NCBI RefSeq assembly: GCF_932274485.2
Contig: NC_065886.2
Coordinates: 16,815,501 to 16,879,500 of the forward strand
From: Patella vulgata
Taxonomy: Eukaryota; Mollusca; Gastropoda; Patellidae
DNA length: 64,000 nt
Direction of reading: 5' to 3'
Shown here in pieces: positions 25,901 through 34,165 of the stretch; position 1 is the first letter of the stretch, and every line of letters begins with the position of its first letter. The notes beneath the pieces are model-generated. The model did no database searches, was not told where the DNA came from, and saw only the letters and a list, made by a program, of their open reading frames with translations. The position numbers and the translations under genes were made by a program.

Positions 25901-28384
25901 AAACTTAGTTGTAACTTGGTAGTCCTTTACTCGTCACTAAACCAATCAAAGTTAACATTGTCGAAGGTTTAAGCTTTGGTTTATATCAAAACCACATAAC
26001 CGGTGTCATCAAAATTGTGAAAGAAGAATTCACACCCACGTGATGGCACCGAAAATTGTTTCTTGTTTAATATATTAAAGGAGCTAAATCGCTAATATTT
26101 GGGACCTACAAATTGACACAAATAGGTCGCAACCTATATAATAATTATATATGAATGTAAAAAAAATGATTTACATTCAATCGTTTCCGTTTTTACTTTA
26201 ATTTCAAAGCAGTTATGTTCGGATATGCCAGAAGTCTCAATCGAATGACAATCTCTAGCGTCTGGTTATTCCAGTCTGCACCGATAGTATTTTTTGCGCA
26301 TGCTCTCCAGATAAAAATATGAGGTCACCCTTTGACATGACTTGTGAAATATGTTAAACCTCGTTCTCCGAGTCGCTTTTTACAAATTGCGCTGAAATGC
26401 ATTATGGTACGCGATTCGTGTACCAATCGTAAAATGTTTATTTTGTCTTAAATATTGGATATCAGAAGCCCATCTTTTGTCGGTAAGATCACAACACCAA
26501 TGTTGATTAAAATTGACAAATAATTCATGTTTTCATTATCGAAGGTTTTGGATGATATCGAGTTAGAGACTTGGCTACTTTAACTTGTCTTTCTCTGCTG
26601 TTGATTTAAATATGTTTTGTTCATTTTAGCGAATGATGTAAATTTCCAGCTGACGAAACGTGTATCAGTTAATTGGGAAATAGGAGATCCAGAATCAGGA
26701 ATAGAATATTGTCAATGGGCTATAGGTAATACTTTAAAATTTTCAACGTTGTAATAAAGTAGTTTGTGAATGGGTTATAGGCAAGATTCCCCTCGTAGCA
26801 CACTATATGGCGAATGCCCGTCTTTATTAGCCCAACCAGTGTAAAACAGTAGGACGTTATCCACATTCATTTTGCATTACAACATATAACAATGACGTAT
26901 CTCTAAGTCGAAGGTCGAATGTAATTATTGTTATTTTCTGCAACATACAATCTATTATTTGTATCAACTAGACTACATGTAGGTTATTGGATTATTCACA
27001 CGTGTATACATTTATCAATTAATGTTTTATATACAAGGTTCAACGCAAGGCGGTGTTGATATACAGCCATTTACTCCTGTACCAGATAAACAATCATTTG
27101 TTCAAGTTGAACTCAGTGTTGATCAAATACAGAACTCTAAACTAGTTTATTCTACTGTAAGATGTTATAATAAAGCTGGATTGCCAACTACAGCTACTAC
27201 TGATGGCGTTCTGGTTATAATCAAAATGGCTGCCATAGCGGACGGTCAGATCGCTATTCATGAAGATGGAGTATCTGCATATCCGGTGAAGGATGATTGT
27301 TATCCAGTGACTAATAGTTTACGATTAAAATGGGATTTAGAAAATATCAGAGTTGAGACCAAGTCTATAAAGGTATATATCTTTTAAGAAAAGGGGATAT
27401 TTTAGATAATTGGCACTTTTTCATAAGAAAACGATTTAGTGTTTCGGTTTAGAATAACCACCCTGACTGTTATTACAAGTATTAGATTTATGTATTTTAT
27501 TACTAGGTATCAGTGTATGGTCAAGGTTATAATTTAGATAAAGAAGTTCGAGTTACAGAGATTGGTTATAACCAGGCTAAATTAAGAAGTTTATCACTAC
27601 AACCTAACTCTAACTATAATGTTAGTGTTTCTACTATTAATGTATTAGGAAGACAAGACAATTCTATATCAACAGTAATATCATCTGTAGCACAACCTCC
27701 TATTTTACAAGGTTTGTATAAGTCATTCTGCCAATACAAACATTCATTTTTGCTCTACGATGTGTAATATTATCCGCGTGTAACAAAACGGCTTTACTTT
27801 TTTGATTGGATTATGCCAGAAATTGGATTCAGTTTGGGGTATCATTTATTTCGTTTATGAAGTGGAGTTCGAAAACACTTTAGGGAAACATTGCAGCCGT
27901 ACATTTGCAACGATAGCGCATTTAACCAGATGAACATTGTTCTTGTCCTGTGTTTAGAAAGATGCTAATTTTCTTAATATTATTTGAATTTTATCATGCA
28001 GTGGAACCACGTCGAATGGACTGTACAATGTGACTACTGGTTTATATATTGAATGGTATATTCTGAATGAATAAAGTTACTATTATTACTACTCTATATA
28101 TTTCAGCGGGTTCAAAATTACTAATTTCCAGATCATTTGATGGTAAATCAATGGAAATGTCATGGAGAGATTTATTTACGTCCGCATGGAAGAACCTGTA
28201 TTATGAAGTCAGTTTAGGAACGTCCCTGGGAGGAGCGGATGTTATGCAATGGCAGGAGACAAAAGTTGCCTCCCTTACCATCCAGATGCCTGATATATCG
28301 GAATTACCAGAATTATATTTAACAATAACAGCGGTCGACCCCTGCGGCCTTTTCCTACATTATAATCATACCATTGTACTTTAA
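1..28384 (+). CDS. Giant multi-exon secreted protein with FN3-like repeats (5' partial)
   Basis: I do not recognise this as a named gene. Forty-seven exons, listed in the block entries below, join in frame through matching intron phases with no internal stop, giving about 3,100 residues. About 20 degenerate repeats recur. Each has a W-GF-D--SGI--Y-W-IGT strand, then YY-TV-A-N-AGL, then SDG--VD-TPP, as in extracellular fibronectin-III-like beta sandwiches. One exon adds a NPSFE-type jelly-roll module. Scattered Cys clusters and the absence of any membrane span or GPI-like tail in the visible part suggest secretion. The start and signal peptide lie upstream of the window. Exon placement is my own splice-site reading; exon 11915-11974 is the least certain. 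The frame evidence for one intact gene is strong, but the biochemical role is unknown. Adhesion, matrix or carbohydrate recognition would fit the domains and is only inference. Confidence 0.85.
179..425 (+). repeat. Tandem duplication of an exon end and its donor
   Basis: Bases 179-295 (end of exon 1, donor and early intron) recur at about 308-424 with roughly 80-85% identity. The copy retains GATGTGTAAG, so a second donor-like site sits in the intron. Confidence 0.7.
2493..4201 (+). CDS. Exons 4-6 of visible gene
   Basis: Exons are 2493-2844, 3151-3454 and 4081-4201. Reading past 2844 stays open, but only the donor AAG|GTAACA at 2845 gives the phase 1 needed by the next exon, so it is preferred to the longer open frame. 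Repeat landmarks are VYSMILSAYDKAGNY, TVHFDSSPPVIENL and VIEWEAYDDHSGIETVQWKI. The intron 3455-4080 holds a SINE with target-site duplication. The intron 1907-2492 shows no recognisable element. Confidence 0.75.
3680..3962 (+). mobile_element. SINE family 1, full length
   Basis: This is a tRNA-derived SINE. The box A-like TGGCTGAATGGTTAG is at 3693 and the box B-like GGTTTCGAATCC at about 3752. It ends in GGACGTTAAACCCCATTTC followed by a CT repeat. A 12-bp target-site duplication, TTTTCTGTCCAG, flanks it at 3668-3679 and 3963-3974. It lies in an intron in the sense orientation. Confidence 0.85.
4454..6284 (+). CDS. Exons 7-9 of visible gene
   Basis: Exons are 4454-4684, 5702-5911 and 6010-6284. 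The first has a Cys cluster (NCYCIPTSTCYH) and ends at CAG followed by GCATGT, a GC donor; extending to the nearby GT breaks the frame of the next exon. The second begins ITIDTSPPHQGMVHDG and contains WDGFFDRESGVKFYQYGF. The third has YYITVVAYNRALE and CSDGVAVDRTLPT. The 1,017-bp intron 4685-5701 is filled by a dispersed repeat. Confidence 0.8.
4834..5566. repeat. Intronic dispersed repeat with inverted ends
   Basis: The ends read GGTCCCCTGCC (left) and GGCAGGGGACACC (right), inverted to each other. Inside are about three diverged units with GATGAAACTT and CGATAACT-like motifs, so this is an internally tandem non-coding element. No coding potential is seen. Confidence 0.5.
7252..8681 (+). CDS. 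Exons 10-13 of visible gene
   Basis: Exons are 7252-7405, 7701-7928, 8030-8180 and 8398-8681, with phases 0, 0, 1, 0 at their ends. The repeat core LYVNWTAKGSLMNTEIYNYEF is followed by FYISIKAINKAGKVTVQ and HTVPPTLGGEVL, then YYVSIRVENIVGLHS. The donor of 7701-7928 is GTTGGT, weaker than its neighbours. The intron 6285-7251 is AT-rich, and its 6375-6850 part resembles the dispersed GGGCCATAA family in reverse. Confidence 0.8.
9028..9346. mobile_element. hAT-type MITE with 8-bp TSD
   Basis: The ends are CAGTGATTGTCAACC and GATTGAGAACCACTG, imperfect inverted repeats of the CAGTG-TTCTCAA class typical of hAT elements. The flanking octamer TTCTAAGT at 9020-9027 and 9347-9354 is a perfect 8-bp target duplication. 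The 319-bp body is rich in GTGTGCCGC motifs and has no transposase, so it is non-autonomous. Confidence 0.88.
9318..9819 (+). repeat. Recent 251-bp tandem duplication containing a partial exon
   Basis: Bases 9318-9562 repeat at 9569-9813 with few differences, offset 251. Each copy holds the right end of the hAT-type MITE, intron sequence, an acceptor and the first 48 bases of exon 14. The upstream copy is a truncated pseudo-exon starting at 9515 (ELEDSNFQLSTTKLKA) with no donor. The downstream copy continues as the real exon. Confidence 0.85.
9766..11382 (+). CDS. Exons 14-17 of visible gene, including a 38-nt micro-exon
   Basis: Exons are 9766-9966, 10154-10292, 10644-10681 and 11241-11382. 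Exon 14 starts ELEDSNFQLSTTTLKARWFG and its first part is duplicated just upstream. The exon at 10644-10681 has only 38 nt (encoding KLSWLPNHYSQQ after a split codon). It is needed to connect phase 1 of the preceding exon to phase 0 of the next, which reads NSSSDCESDIDYQK. The landmark TYFVTVTARSDAGTTKA is in the second exon. Confidence 0.7.
10780..11150. repeat. Dispersed repeat family C, intronic copy
   Basis: It shares CATAGTCTCGATTATCC, TCGCTATAAT and TTTCAGGCCTAAAGAAAG with copies at about 23210-23470, 31570-31990 and 48640-49200. No terminal repeats or coding capacity could be defined. Confidence 0.5.
11398..11489 (+). repeat. 23-bp tandem repeat, four copies
   Basis: Four adjacent copies of AATTACTTTGAAATAAATGA-like sequence lie at the start of an intron, with a few substitutions between them. 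Confidence 0.75.
11606..13123 (+). CDS. Exons 18-21 of visible gene
   Basis: Exons are 11606-11826, 11915-11974, 12158-12322 and 12934-13123. The 11915 exon has an uncertain end: GTTAAT at 11975 keeps phase 0 for the next exon, whereas GTAACC further on does not. The last exon has two in-frame acceptors six bases apart (after TTCTTAG or TTTCAG). Landmarks are YCKTYRSSVRFCSGEVCSRP and RLAVRIFNKAGLSTIISSD. The intron 12323-12933 carries a full-length SINE. Confidence 0.65.
12569..12894 (+). mobile_element. SINE family 2, full length
   Basis: This SINE has the tRNA-like head TAGCTAAGTGGGTAAG (box A) and GGTGTTCGATCCC (box B). The body includes TAGCACACTGTATGGCGTAT and the tail is GGACGTCAAACCCTATTTC. 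A perfect 15-bp target duplication, ACACGAACCTATTTC, lies at 12554-12568 and 12895-12909. Confidence 0.88.
13163..13211. repeat. Compound microsatellite
   Basis: A poly-C tract passes into an AC repeat and then a GC repeat, within an intron. Confidence 0.85.
13299..15345 (+). CDS. Exons 22-26 of visible gene
   Basis: Exons are 13299-13547, 13686-13900, 14451-14559, 14693-14809 and 15210-15345, with phases 1, 0, 1, 1, 2. Repeat landmarks are LDLNLAWSKQDVDY, RRYYICIHADAVVAGHEKW, SDGVTVDLTPPNGGRVWVE, HTYYVTVE and GFTVDNSPPETTS. The intron 13901-14450 carries two diverged direct copies of a CGAACACC-type repeat. The intron 14810-15209 carries a tandem duplication of about 145 bp. Confidence 0.8.
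13915..14275. repeat. Two diverged direct copies of an intronic repeat
   Basis: Bases near 13920-14080 and 14150-14290 share GTGTGTCATTCATTCC, GTGTTTCGG and TCGAATAATATG-like motifs, so the intron holds a diverged tandem pair with a period of about 230 bp. Confidence 0.6.
14889..15165. repeat. Tandem duplication of about 145 bp in an intron
   Basis: The motif series TATAGCTATATACCATTC, ATTGCTCGTTCGTTAGT and TTTTATCTCTC occurs twice, in the same order and spacing. Confidence 0.7.
15720..17300 (+). CDS. Exons 27-30 of visible gene
   Basis: Exons are 15720-15894, 16165-16435, 16592-16778 and 17083-17300. These encode the clearest repeats: WSGSLKDTESGISQYRWAIG, YYITVQAINGAGLSTTLI, VTVDTTPPTTGHVIDI, SDGVIIDVTPPDMGRVVDG and WYGFKDAQSGIARYEWRVGT. 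A Cys pair lies in VGTCDDCDD. All junctions have GT-AG ends and compatible phases. Confidence 0.85.
18742..20864 (+). CDS. Exons 31-34 of visible gene
   Basis: Exons are 18742-18974, 19835-19988, 20357-20535 and 20727-20864. Landmarks are GFKIDTTLPVV, WKFTDDESDIERQYISISP, YKVKVIGCNLAGLCLSS and WLGFADLHTGITEYKVSVGT. The donor after 20535 is CAG|GCACGT, a second GC donor. The nearby GT four bases on would put a stop in the next exon. The 1.4-kb intron 17301-18741 holds a reversed GGGCCATAA-family copy near 18235-18440. Confidence 0.8.
21069..22951 (+). CDS. Exons 35-39 of visible gene, with a Cys-rich insert
   Basis: Exons are 21069-21234, 21448-21589, 21884-22005, 22518-22657 and 22804-22951. 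The first encodes a compact Cys cluster, RCQPYNCLGHCVCTAQDKSC then ENC, unlike the other repeats and likely disulphide-bonded. Later parts read FVAARWRIINPQGISPIRYE and YSVFVRVWYNTNQYAIYKS. A 5'-truncated SINE lies in the intron 22006-22517. Confidence 0.8.
22170..22408 (+). mobile_element. SINE family 2, 5'-truncated
   Basis: This matches the body and tail of the full copy at 12569-12894, from GTCTAGTCGTTCGGATGG to GGGACGTTGAACCCC and an ATTTC run. The tRNA-like head is missing. Confidence 0.85.
23502..24220 (+). CDS. Exons 40-41 of visible gene
   Basis: Exons are 23502-23705 and 24017-24220. They encode YYSTVLAYNKAGLLSWANSD, GILIDNTTPTSGIIHDGNG and WYGCTDSGTGIVKYYWCIGT, a textbook copy of this gene's repeat with a Cys on each side. 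Both exons are 204 nt and begin and end in phase 1, so either one could be skipped without breaking the frame. Confidence 0.85.
23767..23890. repeat. Intronic copy of CACCCAAGTCA repeat family
   Basis: GTGGCTGATAACTGACATGA followed by AATATTCACCCTAGTCAAT matches the left end of the larger element at 34166. Confidence 0.7.
24612..25358 (+). CDS. Exon 42: carbohydrate-binding-like jelly-roll module
   Basis: This 747-nt exon is by far the largest. It opens with the end of a repeat (VYAVDGSGLKSDVVVSDG, then IDTTPPVPVDI) and then switches to a different domain. That domain has GENLIANPSFEEG, PPAPWF, GHIQQTVFNLN, YHVIVHVGYP and a final MILAVDDVYVQQV. The NPSFE start and the DDV strand near the end are typical of galactose-binding-like folds such as CBM4/9 or DUF642. 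The exon returns to a repeat at LHLTWHFKDDQSPITDYRWA. Assignment is by motif only; ligand binding is not shown. Confidence 0.8.
25579..27711 (+). CDS. Exons 43-46 of visible gene
   Basis: Exons are 25579-25791, 26630-26725, 27038-27372 and 27507-27711. Landmarks are LYLTVMSTNGAGLTTVSQSE, IVVDMTPPIISEINDG, VNWEIGDPESGIEYCQWAIG, YSTVRCYNKAGLPTTATTDG and YNVSVSTINVLGRQDNS. The intron 26726-27037 has a fragment of SINE family 2. The 838-bp intron 25792-26629 shows nothing recognisable. Confidence 0.8.
26778..26878 (+). mobile_element. SINE family 2, 3' fragment
   Basis: Only the last 100 bp or so are present (TAGCACACTATATGGCGAAT through AGTAGGACGTTATCC). This is an old, truncated copy within an intron. 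Confidence 0.7.
28107..28384 (+). CDS. Terminal exon 47 of visible gene
   Basis: The exon follows TTTCAG and encodes a last, partial repeat (MEMSWRDLFTSAWKN, YYEVSLGTSLGGADV, LYLTITAVDPCG), ending FLHYNHTIVL and TAA at 28382-28384. There is no hydrophobic tail for a membrane or GPI anchor. An alternative 3' exon downstream cannot be excluded. Confidence 0.8.
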
Positions 28385-28623
28385 CATACTGATGTTATTA
28401 TTTCAAAATATCTTGCTGATTACACTATTTTGCTTGAATACACTATTTTGCCTATAACGTTTTTTAGGACTTGGATTGTTCGTACTTGGTTTTATTTTAT
28501 TTCTAGATTGTTTCTACAATATTACCTAATGCAAATGATTGTGATTTGTTTCCCCAATATTTTTAAAAAATATATTTAACACACTGCTGTCAAACATTAT
28601 AATTTATTCCTACATTTTCATAC

Positions 28624-28629
28624 AATAAA
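28624..28629 (+). terminator. Candidate poly(A) signal
   Basis: This AATAAA hexamer lies 240 bp after the stop codon of the large gene, in an AT-rich 3' UTR. It is the first canonical hexamer after the stop and fits a normal cleavage position. Confidence 0.5.
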
Positions 28630-31280
28630 TATATAAATATTTAACACTGGAATTTCCCGTCACTATACTTATACAGCAAGTATATTCAACGTTGGTCATC
28701 GTAGATCTTTATAATTCTTTCCTGCATTATAAACCACCGGGTTTCAAGCGTTTGACGTATAAGAATATATATTCCACGGCGTATCAAGCGGCTGGAAAAC
28801 TTAACTATAATAGTACGTGCACGGGGTACCATGCGGGAGAAATCATATTCTGGAATAAGCTTCTAGGTATCAACTAGGTAACAAGTAGTCTCAGAGTCAA
28901 CTACTTAATTATCCACGTATATTCCACGTGGTGTCTATAAGGTGTAATCTTTTTTCTAGAATGCTGTAAGTGGTATCTACTGGGAAAAAAACGGGAGTAA
29001 TCTCTTCAAAGGACAGATCAAGCCGCCGAAATCGTTAACTAGACAGTACGTTACGCAGGCAAATGATTGAATTAGAATAGTTCACAGTTCTTTGATGGAT
29101 TTTGTCGTATCTACAAAGGTCTTCGGTGTGTCAAGCATATGGACTTTTAACTAGAGTAATACTAGCTGTGACGAGCGAAGCCATCTTTTGTTAGAATAGT
29201 TCTATGGGTGTCTAATGCCAGCCCCGAGTAATCTCGTTCTAAATAATTCGTTTTGCGTACTTGTTTTTACACGCCCACATTTCAGAAAGGGTGTATTATG
29301 TCGTCACCTATGTCTGTCTGTCCATCCATCAATAACACGACAGAGGTTGCAGTGTTTAATGTGTAGCGCATTGGGGAAGTGATGGGAAGAATCTCAATAA
29401 CATTCAGCTTTCGCGAACCTCTGTTACCATCCTCTCGTTTCCGAAAATCTAGTTTACACAATAGGATCTACGGTCTGTAATGAATATTTTTCAAATTAGG
29501 CGTGACGTATATTGTTCATAATGGAACGAACTCTCGATTTTCAGCCCCCCCCCCTCCCGATCCCACCCAACAAAAAATCTCAGTTGCGAGCAAAGTGATG
29601 TGAGCATGGTCAGACCGAGTACTACATCTGTTGGTAGCAATGACGGGGCCATCCGTGGCCCTCCTGGACAGCGAGACCCCTTCCATCCATTGTGGGTGGT
29701 TGACATTCGAGAATTCGGTGTAATCTGTCGATGCCGTGTCGTCCTTTGTAGCACCATGAGTTGTCTCAATCTTTTTCACAGATAAATACGAAAGTCTTCT
29801 TATATGTCTGTAAAAGATGACTGTCTTCAACACGTGACGTCACATCACGCGACGTCAATCATTGGCTCAATGGCGCGTACATTGTTTACATAGGACGTTA
29901 CTGAATCGGGCAGATTGCTGCCTTTTACTCATTTTAATACCCATTTACACTAAATAGGAAATGATTTTTACCTACAAATACTTTTAACGTCTTTATTTAT
30001 TTTTCTAATACATAAAAAAAGATCTCTTAGAATTTAATTTCTCGGAGGAAAAAAGTTAGCTCATGAAGTCGCATCGATGTCAATGTCATCCTTATCAGTG
30101 ATTATAGCGGCCTAGCAAATATTCACTGCTGATAAGTGTGGGGTTGTCTATCAGCCGTGGAAAGCGGACATGTCGCAAAACCGGTCGCCACATCCAGCGT
30201 ATGACCCATGCACTCTATTTTCTTACTACAGATCTTAGAACAGCCCTTGATCGCCTAGTATTGACCCTGGTTGCATTTGTAAGTCTCTAACTGGATAGGA
30301 CGTATATTTAAATGCCCCTCTGACATCCAACGTTACCAGTCCCGAAATATCGTATGATTAACAAACAAGATGACAGGAACAAAATTACGGTTTCTACAGT
30401 TTTATATCAAGCTGGATACATAGTTATAAGCATAGATTATAATATAGTCATTTTACACTCTCCCAACCCCACCATTCTTCTACGACTTAACGGGGCATTC
30501 TGAAACCAGCTGGTGTCACTTGAACCTCAACGGTCTCTCCTCTCTTAGAATCTGCTTGGTGTCTACCCTAGAACGCACATTCTATTAATTATATACTCTC
30601 AGATTCACAGCTATTAATATTCTATTGGCTAATAGCCACACTATCATTGCCGATGTTGGACTGTGTGAAACGTCATATTATTTCATTTTCAATACATGTT
30701 CTATTTACACCATGATGACTGAACTATCTTGTTATGAATTTCCATTTGACGTAATTAGAAAATATAGTTGCATCGGAGATAGTCAACTTCCCTTGAATTT
30801 AAAATTTAAGACCAATTTTCTATTCCATCGATGATTGTATAAGTACATTTATGATTTGTTTACACACTCTTTTTTAAGTATTCAATGATTTTCCATAATT
30901 TATAAAATATTTATAAACTGTTGATATACATGTATACCATAAAAGACGTAGTTTAATGCATTCGTGACCTATTTACAATTTCTTCCTTGTTCTTTCATTT
31001 TATTGTTATTTAATAGATCGTTTGCTGTGGGTTTTACCCGCATACATGTGTCGGATCCAAAGGTCCGGGTTCGTATTATTTAAGCTTATTATGTTGGATT
31101 ATTGTTTATAGTCACGAAACCAGTGTCGTATTTTTGTATTCAACTGTCGACATCGTAAACCAAAATTCGAACTAAAATTAGTAAGCCAATCGACTTCCGC
31201 TAAAATCTTCCTAAACAAAAATTTAATTGTGCAAAGATTACCGATTACTAATCGAAATAACACATCGGGTCAACCCAATT
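28630..31280. other. Intergenic sequence
   Basis: No convincing gene is visible. The only notable segment is the CpG-containing cluster of transcription-factor-like sites near 29,831. Two overlapping minus-strand frames (29491-29769 and 29516-29833) lie beside it but resemble nothing I know. Confidence 0.4.
29831..29880. promoter_or_regulatory. Candidate promoter or enhancer: E-box, CRE and CCAAT cluster
   Basis: Within 35 bp lie CACGTG (29831-29836), the palindromic CRE TGACGTCA (29835-29842), GACGTCA (29851-29857) and an inverted CCAAT (ATTGG, 29861-29865), followed by GGCGCG. This density is unusual in the surrounding AT-rich DNA. It resembles a vertebrate-style TATA-less promoter, but no downstream exon is identified. 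Confidence 0.35.
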
Positions 31281-31286
31281 CAATTG

Positions 31287-31505
31287 AATTGCAATCCCCA
31301 ATTCACAATCTGTCTGTGCGCATTCTGTATATAGGACAGATTGTGAACTAGGGATTGCAATTCTTTGCGCATTCATCTATATGTGCGCTGAGGGGTATAC
31401 ATCTATTATAGATCTATTATAGATGTATACCCCTTAGCGCACATATAGATGAATGCGCAAAGAATTGCAATCCCCAGTTCACAATCTGTCCTATATACAA
31501 AATGC
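31287..31505. repeat. Large near-perfect palindrome with extra arm
   Basis: Bases 31320-31505 form an inverted repeat with arms of about 93 bp, centred at 31412, with only a few mismatches and no spacer. A third inverted copy of the outer 30 bases (GAATTGCAATCCCC and ACAATCTGTC) lies at 31287-31315, giving two possible hairpins. Confidence 0.9.
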
Positions 31506-31569
31506 CCACAGAGAATCAGGAGCTGAGGAATCAAAGAACGATTCTTTATTGAAGGATATACCCTTAAAT

Positions 31570-31990
31570 TAAACATGCATTATGCAAGAGCAAAATCTGC
31601 TTATTACAAGTCTTTCTTTAGGCCTGAAATGTTATCTAAATTATCAATTAAACATTAATTAACTTATCCAGACCATAATAAACTCTCGATGTCAATCAAG
31701 GCTAGCCTTCGATGTTGGCTGGATTAGATTCCTATATGCCGCTAACGGCCATTGATAATTAAATCAATAAAAGTGGATAATCGAGACTATGCTGTTTATA
31801 TTAATGATTTTAGTAATGATGACCGAGACTATGCAAAAATTTCACCCGCTTCTTTCTCGGCTCATAGTGGATCAATTTGACTGAAATTTTCAGCAAATTA
31901 CCTTTACTCTATCTAGTTTTTAACTATTATAGCGAGAACTGTCATCTCTTTATCTTATCTCCCATAATGTATCTTTAAACTGTAACTAAC
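31570..31990. repeat. Dispersed repeat family C copy
   Basis: This contains CTTTCTTTAGGCCTGAAATG, TTAACTTATCCAGACC, ATAATCGAGACTATGC and TATAGCGAGAACTGTCA, all shared with other copies in the window but in the opposite direction to the one at 10,780. Confidence 0.55.
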
Positions 31991-33002
31991 ATGAAATCAT
32001 GTTGACGTCACATTTACTGCGCATGACGCCATGAATCACGTCCCTTGCCATTGTTAACGCTATACCATTAGCAACACAATGTATAAGTTACCCTGATGAT
32101 CACTATGTTGTGAAACCGGTTGGTAATGAATTTATATGAAGACCAATCTTCAGTTTGTTATTTTTAAAGAATATATATATATAAATTTTAATTGTGTCTG
32201 GTCTTACACTAAATGGCCGAAAGTTAGAAGGGACAGCTCTTTGTCGTTGTAAGATTGACATAAAGTTGGATATTAGAACTACACTCGCAATGGACAAATG
32301 GGCACCGTTAGATCGTTCGTGAATTTACTTTTATGTGAAAATTATTAAATTTTCAAAATTTACGAATCGAATTTTCTTTTATGTGGAAATTATTAAATAA
32401 TCAAAATTTACGAAAGGGGGAAAAAAATCACACTATCATAGGCTAAGTTAGTATCCTTTAGAACATCGGTAGCAGAACAAAAGTCAAGGTTCATTTGACG
32501 CATGCGCAGTAATCCTTACTGAGAACCGTTCTCACTCTCAGTCCTAATAGCGTTAACACTACGAAAATGTAACTGTATTAATGTGGTATGTTTACTATGT
32601 CATCAAGAAAATATAACTGCTGTATGGAATGTTTTAAAATAAAATGTCGCTAATAAAACAGGTGACTATACTATAGTGGCGCTAGACACTGTTTTAATAA
32701 TATTTTTTAAACTTTAATTCTTTAGTCAATTTAATCAAATTTCAATTTCCAAAAATTGATGAAAAAAAAGATGATCGATGTCCGAAAAATGTCACTCAAA
32801 GTGAATTAGTCCGAATGGTATAAACCCTGGTCAATTCAGTACAAAATGAAACAGAGTTGTATTACAGTACTTAGAAACTCAAATGCCTATAACTACATAC
32901 AATTGTGAATAGGCCTATACAATAAGAAAGTAAAGTCGTTGAATAGAAACATACCAGTGCATGTCATGTCGGCTAATTTAAAGGTGATTTGCACGGATTT
33001 GA
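31991..33002. other. Intergenic sequence without recognised features
   Basis: AT-rich DNA with no gene recognised. A short near-duplicate (TTTACGAATCGAATTTTCTT and repeat) lies at about 32325-32412. Confidence 0.4.
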
Positions 33003-33642
33003 AATGAAATGAAATGAAACGAGGTTAAACGTCCTACTGTTCTGCACCTACTGGGCTAATGGACCCAGAATGCCCCACTTAGTGTGCTTTGAGGGAAATT
33101 TTGCCCAGACAGCGGCGCTGTGATCTACTTTTATTTCAAATTCCAGCTCTCCTGTTTTTTTTACGTGCTCACTGAACCTCGATTGTTCATGCCACCCGAA
33201 CAGTTATACCAGGCACCCGGAACCTAGTCGAAAAACCCGATGAATTTTCTCAGCGAACGTAGGAATCGAGAGAGAGAGAGAGAGGGAGAGAGAGAGAGAG
33301 AGAGAGAGAGATGGGGTTTAACGCTCACTCGACACAAACTAGGTCATTTCGGGACTAACATATCGTTGAATTTTATTTCCATAATTCGCTTGCGCGTAGG
33401 GGTCTTTAGCAGTGGGAGGAAACCAGAGGACTCTGTAAAAACCAACAAAGTTGGACAGGCGACCCTATTCCTTGTCACGTACAACCGGGGATTCGAAACC
33501 ACGCCAGTTGACTCAATGACAGACTTTATGATACAGCACGCACGTGCTACCATTCAGCCATCCAACCCTCGTAGGAATCGAACACGCGACTTACAGGTTA
33601 GTGAGCCAACGCCCTACTCACTGAACCACCGTGGCCCCCGGG
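33003..33642 (-). mobile_element. SINE family 2 copy interrupted by a SINE family 1 insertion
   Basis: Reversed, this begins with a tRNA-like head (GTGGTTCAGTGAGTAGGGCG and CGTGTTCGATTCC) at 33582-33642. It is then split by the family 1 SINE at 33270-33569 and resumes at 33257 down to the shared tail and an ATTTC run at 33003. The head differs from the other family 2 copies while body and tail match, so this may be a subfamily. Confidence 0.8.
33270..33569 (-). mobile_element. SINE family 1, full length, nested
   Basis: The GA-run tail is followed by ATGGGGTTTAACG and a body matching the 3680 copy in reverse, down to box A near 33553. A 12-bp target duplication, CGTAGGAATCGA, lies at 33258-33269 and 33570-33581, inside an older SINE. 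Confidence 0.88.
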
Positions 33643-34165
33643 TACAGAGTTGTCAAAAGGGTAATATCGTGACATTTTAGCGTTGATTTACTCAAACCCC
33701 GAGGGACTTGATTGGGGGAGGGTGTAAAACTGGAGGAAAGTACAAAATCATATTAAAATGAAAATGAGCAATGTAATTGAGTGGGCATTACTACATAACC
33801 TTTCCACCGACGTTATTACATATTACTGTGATCTGGACGTATTACCCACATCAATAACTACTAAATGACATCTACAGGGAGGAGTAAACATTCACAACAA
33901 CAAATACAGAGCTTATATGGACATAACTGATATATTATATATATTACATTTTAAATTTACTTTGTAAATGAAGTCCATTTCTTTACGCTACGGGTATTTA
34001 CTTTGTTAAATCGAAAGCGAAAATACAAGTTTTAGTTAATATGTAGACAAATAACCAAACCTTGAAAACGGATTAAGAATAGGCGTTGCTATTTATGAAA
34101 ACATATTGCATTCGACATTCAATTAATCTGAATATACATAAGTACGCTTAGTCCATTCAAATCTA

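Noticed and set aside
29491-29833. Two minus-strand frames beside the CRE/CCAAT cluster
   Set aside because: They overlap in different frames, have low-complexity glycine stretches from a poly-C tract and match nothing recognisable; kept only as context.
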